Origin: an uncultured Bacteroides sp.
GTDB lineage: Bacteria > Bacteroidota > Bacteroidia > Bacteroidales > Bacteroidaceae
Direction: 5' to 3'
Assembly (NCBI GenBank): GCA_945607605.1
Contig: CALYZE010000018.1
Span: 1 to 40,307, forward strand
DNA: 40,307 nucleotides
Below, piece by piece: positions 34,188 to 40,307 of this stretch (its first letter is position 1; each line of letters starts with the position of its first letter). The notes under the pieces are model-generated. The model searched no databases, was not told the DNA's origin, and was given only the letters and a program-made list of their open reading frames with translations. Made by a program: the position numbers and the translations under genes.

Positions 34188-37100
34188 TTATTCTGTTACT
34201 TCAGTACCCCAGCTTTCTTTAGCCAAACGCTTGTAGCTGTTGTAACGCCATTTAGCATTTTCTTCAGCAGCTTGGAACAATTCACTGGCTTCTTCCGGAT
34301 ATTGTTTCATTACAGAAGAGTAACGAACTTCACCCTTTAAGAAGTCTTGGAATGCACTCCAATCCGGTTCTTTGCTATCCAGTATGAACGGATTCTTACC
34401 TTCAGCTTCCAAATTCGGATTGTAACGCCACAAGTGCCAGTAACCACACTTCACAGCCTTGTCTTCTTCAGCCTGGCTCTTACCCATACCTGCTTTCAGA
34501 CCATGGTTGATACATGGAGCATAAGCGATGATGAGTGATGGGCCGGGATAGGCTTCAGCTTCACGGATGGCTTTCAAAGTCTGAGCTTGGTCAGCACCCA
34601 TAGCAATCTGAGCTACATAAACGTAACCGTAAGTAGTAGCCATCAAACCGAGGTCTTTCTTGCGTACACGCTTACCGGCTGCGGCAAATTTAGCAATGGC
34701 ACCTACCGGAGTAGCCTTTGAAGACTGACCACCTGTATTTGAGTAAACCTCAGTATCCAGAACCAAGATGTTAACGTCCTTACCGGAAGCGATTACATGG
34801 TCAAGACCACCGTAACCGATATCGTAAGAAGCACCGTCACCACCGATGATCCACTGACTGCGTTTAACCAGATATTGTGACAATTCAGCAAGTTGCTTGC
34901 AATGATCACACTGATCCTTGCCGGCTTCAACCAACGGAATGATCTTTTCAGCCAATTCCTTGGTCTTGTCAGCATCGTACATGTTTTCAATCCATTCGCC
35001 AAACAAAGCCTTTGCTTCTGTTGGAGTACAGTCTGCTGCGATAGCTTCTTGCATAATTTTCACGATACGTGCACGCATCTTTTCGTTAGCAAGCTCCATA
35101 CCCAAACCAAATTCACAGAAGTCTTCGAACAAAGAGTTAGCCCAAGCAGGACCGTGACCCTTAGCGTTCGTAGTATAAGGAGTAGAAGGTACTGAACCAG
35201 AGAAGATAGAAGAACATCCGGTAGCGTTAGCAACCATCTCACGATCACCGAACAACTGAGAAATCAGTTTCACGTACGGAGTTTCACCACAACCTGAACA
35301 AGCTCCGGAGAACTCAAACAATGGAGTAGCGAACTGAGAGTTCTTCACGTTAGCCTTGATGTCAACCAAGTGTTGTTTGCTCTTCACGTTTTCAGAACAG
35401 TAAGTCCAGTTCTCAGCTTGTGGCAATTGGCTTTCAAGATGCTTCATGGTCAGAGCCTTGCCACCCTTCTTCGGATTACCCGGACAAATGTCGGCACAGT
35501 TACCGCAACCCAAACAGTCGAGAACGTCTACTTGGATACGGAAAGTCATACCGTCGAATGCCTTACCTACAGCCTTCAGCTGCGGGAAATTAGCACCCTG
35601 TTGCTCTTCTGCGTCGAGTACGAACGGACGGATAGAAGCGTGAGGACAAACGTAAGCACATTTGTTACATTGGATACAGTTTTCAGGATTCCATTCAGGA
35701 ACGAATGCTGCTACACCACGTTTTTCGTATTTGGCAGTTCCTTGGTGCCAAGTACCATCTTCGATGCCCTTGAATGCAGATACCGGCAGCAAGTCGCCGT
35801 CTTGTGCATTGATCGGACGAACCACTTCGTTGATAAATGCGGGGTCGTTGTTTTCAACTTTAGCGTCATCAGCCAAGTTAGCCCAAGCCTGATCCACCGG
35901 AAGTTGTTTGTATTCACCACCACGATCAACAGCCGCATAGTTCTTGTTAACGATGTCTTCACCCTTGTTACCGTAAGACTTAACGATGAATTTCTTCATC
36001 TGTTCTACAGCCTGATCAACAGGAATTACGCCTGTGATACGGAAGAATGCAGATTGAAGGATGGTGTTGGTACGGTTGCCCAAACCAATTTCTTGTGCAA
36101 TCTGAGTTGCGTTGATGTAGTAAACAGAGATATTATTTTGAGCGAAGTATTTCTTCACTTTATTCGGCAGATTCTTAGCCAATTCTTCACCTTCCCAGAT
36201 GGTATTCAACAAGAAAGAACCGTTCTTACGCAAACCACGAGTTACATCGTACATGTGCAGGTAAGCCTGAACGTGACAAGCCACAAAGTTCGGAGTGTTT
36301 ACCAAGTAAGTAGAACGGATCGGACTGTCACCAAAACGCAGGTGAGAACAAGTGAAACCACCTGATTTCTTAGAGTCGTATGAGAAATAAGCCTGACAAT
36401 GTTTGTTCGTATTGTCACCGATAATCTTCACGGAGTTCTTGTTGGCACCTACTGTACCGTCAGCACCCAAACCATAGAATTTAGCTTCAAACATGCCTTC
36501 GCCACCCAAAGCCAGTTCTTCTTCTTGAGGAAGAGAAGTGAAGGTTACGTCATCTACGATACCAATAGTAAATTGGTTCTTCGGCATTGGCATAGCCAAG
36601 TTCTTGAATACAGAAATGATCTGAGCAGGAGTTGTGTCTTTAGAACCCAAACCGTAACGGCCACCTACAATCACCGGAGCATTTTCTGTACCGTAGAAGC
36701 AGTCTTTCACGTCAAGATACAAAGGATCGCCGGTTGCACCCGGTTCCTTCGTACGATCGAGTACGGCAATCGTCTTAGCAGTCTTAGGAACAGCAGCCAA
36801 GAAGTGTTTAGCTGAGAACGGACGGTACAAGTGTACAGCAACCATACCCACCTTCTCACCGTTAGCAGTAAGATGGTCGATCGCTTCGCGGGCAGCTTCT
36901 GTTACAGAACCCATAGCGATAATCACGCGTTCTGCATCTTCAGCACCATAGTAATCGAACAAACCATATTTACGGCCGGTGATCTTGTAGATTTCATTCA
37001 TGTACTCTTCTACAACAGCAGGAATCGTTTCATAGAAACTGTTGCTTGATTCACGATGTTGGAAGAAATGGTCGGGGTTTTCAGCCATACCACGAGCAAC

Positions 37101-37745
37101 CGGGCTCATTGGATTCAATGCGCGAGCACGGAATTCAGCCAATGCCTTTTGGTCAATCAGCGGAGCGAGGTCTTCGTTTTCCAACATTTCAATCTTCTGG
37201 ATTTCGTGAGAAGTACGGAAACCATCGAAGAAGTTTACGAACGGAACACGACTTTTGATAGTAGCCAAGTGAGCTACACCAGATAAGTCCATAACTTCCT
37301 GTACAGAACCTTCAGCCAACATGGCAAAACCTGTCTGACGAGTAGCCATAACATCTTGGTGGTCACCAAAGATACACAGCGCATGGCTTGCCAAAGTACG
37401 AGCCGATACATGGAATACGCAAGGCAGGAATTCACCAGCAATCTTATACATATTCGGGATCATCAGCAACAAGCCCTGAGAAGCGGTGTAAGTAGTAGTC
37501 AGTGCACCGGCTTGCAAAGAACCGTGAAGAGCACCTGCAGCACCTGCTTCTGACTGCATTTCTTGTACCAATACTGTTTCGCCGAAGATGTTTTTGCGAC
37601 CTGCGGCAGCCCATTCATCTACATACTCAGCCATAGTAGAAGAGGGAGTGATGGGGTAGATAGCAGCTACTTCTGAGAACATATACGAGATATGTGCAGC
37701 AGCTTGGTTACCATCACAGGTAATGAATTTCTTCTGTTTAGTCAT
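34188..37745 (-). CDS. nifJ: pyruvate:ferredoxin (flavodoxin) oxidoreductase, single-chain
   Basis: A 1185-residue homodimeric enzyme that splits pyruvate to acetyl-CoA and carbon dioxide and reduces ferredoxin, central to anaerobic energy metabolism. All domains are fused: N-terminal TPP-facing domain (CDGNQAAAHISYMFSEVAAIYPITPSS), the gamma domain, two 4Fe-4S clusters near 690 (CIQCNKCAYVCPH) and 743 (CLGCGNCADICPGNP), the proximal cluster region around residue 818 (CSGCGETPYV) and the TPP-binding domain near 967 (GDGASYDIGYGGLDH, then NTGGQSS). Length matches PFOR (about 1170-1200). It lies 37 bases after the AAA ATPase gene on the same strand. Strong codon bias suggests high expression, probably from a promoter of its own. 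Confidence 0.97.
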   Translation of the reverse strand: MTKQKKFITCDGNQAAAHISYMFSEVAAIYPITPSSTMAEYVDEWAAAGRKNIFGETVLVQEMQSEAGAAGALHGSLQAGALTTTYTASQGLLLMIPNMYKIAGEFLPCVFHVSARTLASHALCIFGDHQDVMATRQTGFAMLAEGSVQEVMDLSGVAHLATIKSRVPFVNFFDGFRTSHEIQKIEMLENEDLAPLIDQKALAEFRARALNPMSPVARGMAENPDHFFQHRESSNSFYETIPAVVEEYMNEIYKITGRKYGLFDYYGAEDAERVIIAMGSVTEAAREAIDHLTANGEKVGMVAVHLYRPFSAKHFLAAVPKTAKTIAVLDRTKEPGATGDPLYLDVKDCFYGTENAPVIVGGRYGLGSKDTTPAQIISVFKNLAMPMPKNQFTIGIVDDVTFTSLPQEEELALGGEGMFEAKFYGLGADGTVGANKNSVKIIGDNTNKHCQAYFSYDSKKSGGFTCSHLRFGDSPIRSTYLVNTPNFVACHVQAYLHMYDVTRGLRKNGSFLLNTIWEGEELAKNLPNKVKKYFAQNNISVYYINATQIAQEIGLGNRTNTILQSAFFRITGVIPVDQAVEQMKKFIVKSYGNKGEDIVNKNYAAVDRGGEYKQLPVDQAWANLADDAKVENNDPAFINEVVRPINAQDGDLLPVSAFKGIEDGTWHQGTAKYEKRGVAAFVPEWNPENCIQCNKCAYVCPHASIRPFVLDAEEQQGANFPQLKAVGKAFDGMTFRIQVDVLDCLGCGNCADICPGNPKKGGKALTMKHLESQLPQAENWTYCSENVKSKQHLVDIKANVKNSQFATPLFEFSGACSGCGETPYVKLISQLFGDREMVANATGCSSIFSGSVPSTPYTTNAKGHGPAWANSLFEDFCEFGLGMELANEKMRARIVKIMQEAIAADCTPTEAKALFGEWIENMYDADKTKELAEKIIPLVEAGKDQCDHCKQLAELSQYLVKRSQWIIGGDGASYDIGYGGLDHVIASGKDVNILVLDTEVYSNTGGQSSKATPVGAIAKFAAAGKRVRKKDLGLMATTYGYVYVAQIAMGADQAQTLKAIREAEAYPGPSLIIAYAPCINHGLKAGMGKSQAEEDKAVKCGYWHLWRYNPNLEAEGKNPFILDSKEPDWSAFQDFLKGEVRYSSVMKQYPEEASELFQAAEENAKWRYNSYKRLAKESWGTEVTE

Positions 37746-37782
37746 AACTAAATTGAATTTATTAAATAAAAAAATTTCTCAA

Positions 37783-38961
37783 TTAATAGAGGAATCCAAA
37801 CAACCAGAGAGGAATTAGATTGCCTCGACCTATTTCAGCTTTATGCAAAGCATAAGTGACGCCCGGATTATTCTTTATCTTCATGCCTTCCGAGCAAATT
37901 TTGAACGGCATCACGTCGTCCACCATGAAGGATACGTTTTTATCTCCTTTGTGCACTTTGTGGTCTTTCCACATGGTGTTTGCAAAGAAGGTTTCCAATA
38001 CATCTTGTTCTTCCACTTTCACGGGATAAATAGAATACATCAAATTGGAGTTGTGCATCATAATCTTTGATGGTTTCTTAGGGAATTCCTCTCCTTTGGG
38101 ATATACCATATTGATAAGACGCGCATCTGCCAGATACTTGATATAATTCATGACCGTGGCACGTGATGTTTGTATGTCGTTTGCCAGTTGACTGACGTTT
38201 GGTGCTTTAGGACCATCTACAGCCAACAAATATAGCAATTTCTTTATTTTTGAAAGGTATTTCAGCTCAATTTGTTTGATAAGCAAGATATCTACTTCTA
38301 CCATCATGTTCATGGTCTTGAGTAAATTCTCCGAAAAGTTACGCTTTTCGAGGAAGAAGGGATAAAACCCGTGATGTAGATAGTCCTGAAAATAATCCAG
38401 CGGACGTACTTTGGAAAGTATTCCTTTGCCAATCTGTTCGTGGTTGCTTAGAATCTCTTCCAAGGAATAGGCACGGAACTTCATGTCCGTATGCAAATTA
38501 AGGTATTCACGGAAGGAGAAACCACGGAGGTTGTAGCTTTTGGCTATACCACGTAATTCCAGGTTTTCTTCCTTCAAACGCATGACGGATGAACCGGTAA
38601 ATACTATTTTCAAGTTTGGGTAGCGCTCATAACACATGCGCAATTCCCTGCTCCAGTCGGGGTATTTGAATACTTGGTCTATCAACAATACTTTGCCGCC
38701 ACGACGTTGAAATTCTGCGGCAAACTCTACGATGCCGTGTCCGGCGAAGTAGAAATTGTTCATGTTGATGAAGAGACAAGAGCGGTCTGTCCCGAATTTT
38801 TCTTTGGCATATTGCAATAGAAAAGTAGTTTTACCCACGCCACGGGTACCTTTAATACCGATAAGACGGTCGTTCCAGTTTATCTCATCCATGAGATCTC
38901 GGCGGACGGGGGCATTCGTGTGCTCAACAAGATAGGAGTGTGTACGGTAGAATGATTCCAT
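37783..38961 (-). CDS. AAA-family ATPase (AAA_14/DUF4143-like) with altered Walker B
   Basis: A 392-residue P-loop ATPase of the type often found as stand-alone proteins in Bacteroidetes. Walker A is GTRGVGKTT (38-46). The Walker B strand reads VLLIDQVFKYPDWS with Asp95 but Gln96 where the family normally has a catalytic Glu (IDE..KYP). A sensor region IVFTGSSVM follows, then a helical lid and a winged-helix-like part (SQLANDIQTSRATVMNYIKYL, about 258-280), and a C-terminal DUF4143-like region. The Glu-to-Gln change should weaken hydrolysis, so it may act as a nucleotide-dependent binding switch. It is transcribed toward nifJ. The biological role of this family is unknown. Confidence 0.82.
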   Translation of the reverse strand: MESFYRTHSYLVEHTNAPVRRDLMDEINWNDRLIGIKGTRGVGKTTFLLQYAKEKFGTDRSCLFINMNNFYFAGHGIVEFAAEFQRRGGKVLLIDQVFKYPDWSRELRMCYERYPNLKIVFTGSSVMRLKEENLELRGIAKSYNLRGFSFREYLNLHTDMKFRAYSLEEILSNHEQIGKGILSKVRPLDYFQDYLHHGFYPFFLEKRNFSENLLKTMNMMVEVDILLIKQIELKYLSKIKKLLYLLAVDGPKAPNVSQLANDIQTSRATVMNYIKYLADARLINMVYPKGEEFPKKPSKIMMHNSNLMYSIYPVKVEEQDVLETFFANTMWKDHKVHKGDKNVSFMVDDVMPFKICSEGMKIKNNPGVTYALHKAEIGRGNLIPLWLFGFLY

Positions 38962-38986
38962 GCTTTAAATTCGGTTTATCGGGCGA

Positions 38987-39017
38987 CAAATATACGTCTT
39001 TTTTGTGTAATTGCAAA
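38987..39017 (-). promoter_or_regulatory. promoter of the AAA ATPase gene
   Basis: On the minus strand TATATTTG (38994-38987) with TTTG (39017-39014) spaced by 19 bases: a complete Bacteroides promoter match 26 bases ahead of the ATG. Confidence 0.75.
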
Positions 39018-39039
39018 GTAGAGATGGCAAAATATTATG

Positions 39040-39047
39040 TAACTTTG
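39040..39047 (+). promoter_or_regulatory. -7 element for the ATP-grasp-like gene
   Basis: TAACTTTG matches TAnnTTTG, 27 bases before the ATG at 39075. The -33 partner is not evident. It is divergent from the ATPase promoter within a 113-base gap. Confidence 0.55.
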
Positions 39048-39074
39048 CACTCTCTTGCAGAAAGGGAGTGATAA

Positions 39075-40283
39075 ATGAAAAATGGAAAGATGAAACTCTA
39101 TGTATTTAATCCGGATGCAGACATGGCATTGGGAAACAACGAAGAAAACTATATGGCACCTGCCTCTATACGTCGTATGGCTGAAGACTTGGCTTTGCTA
39201 CCCATTTGGTATGCTCAACCGGGCGATGCTGTATTGGCTCCCTCTGCTTACAATGCCGCCTATTTGAAACAGATGCAACAGCTCTTTTCTTTGGAAGTAC
39301 AATTGGTTACCGAGCCGGAATTGCCCGATTATGCAGATGTTCAAATCATGCCTTGGGCCTGGAATCGTGCCATGCGCAAGCGGATGCTCAAAGGGGGAGT
39401 GACCGAAGAAGCGTTGCCTACTTTCGAACAACTTGACAACTATCGGCGGTTGGCTTCCAGGGCTTATCCGTTGGCGTTGCAATCGCTGTGGAATAGGCAG
39501 GAAATGGCTTACGTTTGCGGGTTGAGTCGTTTGGTCAAAGGAGAGGATCAAAGTCCGGTATCAGCGGAAATAATAGCTGATTTTAAAGAAGGTGCCGTAT
39601 TCAAGTCGCCGTGGTCAGGGAGTGGGAAAGGGTTGTTTTGGTGTCGTTACGGTTTTAAGAAGGAGGCTTCGGACTGGTGCAATCGTCTGCTGAGAGAATA
39701 TGGCTTTTTTATGGTGGAACCCATATATAATAAGGTGGAAGACTTTGCCGTAGAATATTACTCTGACGGTCGAGGCAAAGTTAACTTTGTGGGGTATTCA
39801 CGCTTCGTAACGAATGAAAAAGGCGCATACAATCACAACATCCTTACCTCGGAGAAGCAAACAGAGGAGTGGTTGCAGCAGTATGTTCCTTTGGAAGCTT
39901 TTATGCGTATACGCAAAGGACTAGAAGAGGGGTTGCATACACTTTATGCCCATTCATACACCGGCTACTTTGGAGTAGACATGATGGTGTGCCGGCAAGA
40001 AGGAGAACCTGCTTACGCCATCCATCCTCATGTGGAGGTTAATTTGCGGATGAATATGGGAGTGGTTGCTCACTTACTCTGTGAAAATCGCATCGTTCCC
40101 GGTGGAGAAGGACGCTTCTTTGTCGACCATTTTTCTTCCAATGAAGCTTTGCGTGCACGTCATGAATACTATTCCAACTGTTATCCGTTGGTAATCAAAG
40201 ACGGGAAGGTGGTTTCGGGTTATTTATCTTTAGTACCTGTGACTCCTAAGAGCCTGTCACAAGCCTATATCTTGGTTAGATAA
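39075..40283 (+). CDS. uncharacterised ATP-grasp-like protein
   Basis: A 402-residue cytosolic protein with no signal peptide. I do not recognise a named family, but the layout is that of an ATP-grasp ligase: an N-terminal alpha/beta part starting LYVFNPDADMALGNNEENYM, a lysine and glycine-rich loop VFKSPWSGSGKGL (175-187, Lys177), a strand pair FFMVEPIYNKVEDFAVEYY (211-229) where the adenine-contact residues would sit, GYFGVDMMV (298-305, Asp302) and HPHVEVNLRMNMG (317-329), in which Glu321, Asn323 and Arg325 match the metal-binding E-x-N-x-R of the fold. The acid and amine substrates are unknown. An ATG at 39090 would remove five residues. It is the last gene in the window; 24 bases follow its stop. 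Confidence 0.7.
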   Translation: MKNGKMKLYVFNPDADMALGNNEENYMAPASIRRMAEDLALLPIWYAQPGDAVLAPSAYNAAYLKQMQQLFSLEVQLVTEPELPDYADVQIMPWAWNRAMRKRMLKGGVTEEALPTFEQLDNYRRLASRAYPLALQSLWNRQEMAYVCGLSRLVKGEDQSPVSAEIIADFKEGAVFKSPWSGSGKGLFWCRYGFKKEASDWCNRLLREYGFFMVEPIYNKVEDFAVEYYSDGRGKVNFVGYSRFVTNEKGAYNHNILTSEKQTEEWLQQYVPLEAFMRIRKGLEEGLHTLYAHSYTGYFGVDMMVCRQEGEPAYAIHPHVEVNLRMNMGVVAHLLCENRIVPGGEGRFFVDHFSSNEALRARHEYYSNCYPLVIKDGKVVSGYLSLVPVTPKSLSQAYILVR

Positions 40284-40307
40284 TCTGTTCCTTCAGTTTA
40301 AAACAAT

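Noticed and set aside
35370..36365. 331-codon open frame antisense to nifJ
   Set aside because: It lies wholly inside a firmly identified, codon-biased gene on the other strand, and its translation shows no domain or protein-like composition.

Overview
The window is chromosomal DNA of a Bacteroides-type gut bacterium (order Bacteroidales). Supporting signs are the promoter motif TAnnTTTG found just upstream of many genes, the general lack of strong Shine-Dalgarno sites, the leuC-leuD-leuA/cimA-like-leuB order, an M49 dipeptidyl peptidase III lipoprotein, GH29 and GH9 glycan enzymes, a single-chain pyruvate:ferredoxin oxidoreductase, and several proteins that look typical of Bacteroidetes. I see no tRNA or rRNA gene, insertion sequence, prophage or CRISPR array. 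It reads as core genome with a few accessory genes.

Layout: 62-4852 is a branched-chain amino-acid operon (leuC, leuD, a second LeuA/CimA-type synthase, leuB). A 341-base spacer follows, holding a promoter motif, two overlapping alternative hairpins and four tandem 21-base palindromic repeats, ahead of cysK and a signal-peptide TPR protein (5194-7010). recQ converges on these (7014-8825, minus). From 9108 to 22598 all genes are on the plus strand: a short AraC-type regulator, DPP III, an AlkD-like HEAT protein, fur-purA, a GH29 fucosidase, a membrane zinc peptidase, hisS, an unannotated 52-residue membrane protein with a flavodoxin/ferredoxin partner, groES-groEL and a threonine-aldolase-type enzyme.

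From 22760 to 29269 the genes are on the minus strand: a GH9 hydrolase fused to a degenerate CE4-like domain, then an etfB-etfA-acyl-CoA dehydrogenase operon. A small TonB-dependent receptor (plus), an exported C1 peptidase (minus) and a patatin-like lipase (plus) follow. The right end holds a 62-residue membrane protein, nifJ and an AAA ATPase with an altered Walker B (all minus), then a divergent, apparently uncharacterised ATP-grasp-like protein (plus).

Functional links: LeuC, LeuD and LeuB can serve both the leucine route and a citramalate route to isoleucine if the second synthase is CimA-like. PFOR, the flavodoxin/ferredoxin protein and an Etf with a bifurcating-type signature all point to ferredoxin-centred anaerobic metabolism. 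Many genes end at clear stem-loop terminators, so transcription units can be drawn with fair confidence. The least explained items are the repeat array before cysK, the ATP-grasp-like protein, the small membrane protein with its redox partner, and the GH9-CE4-like fusion.
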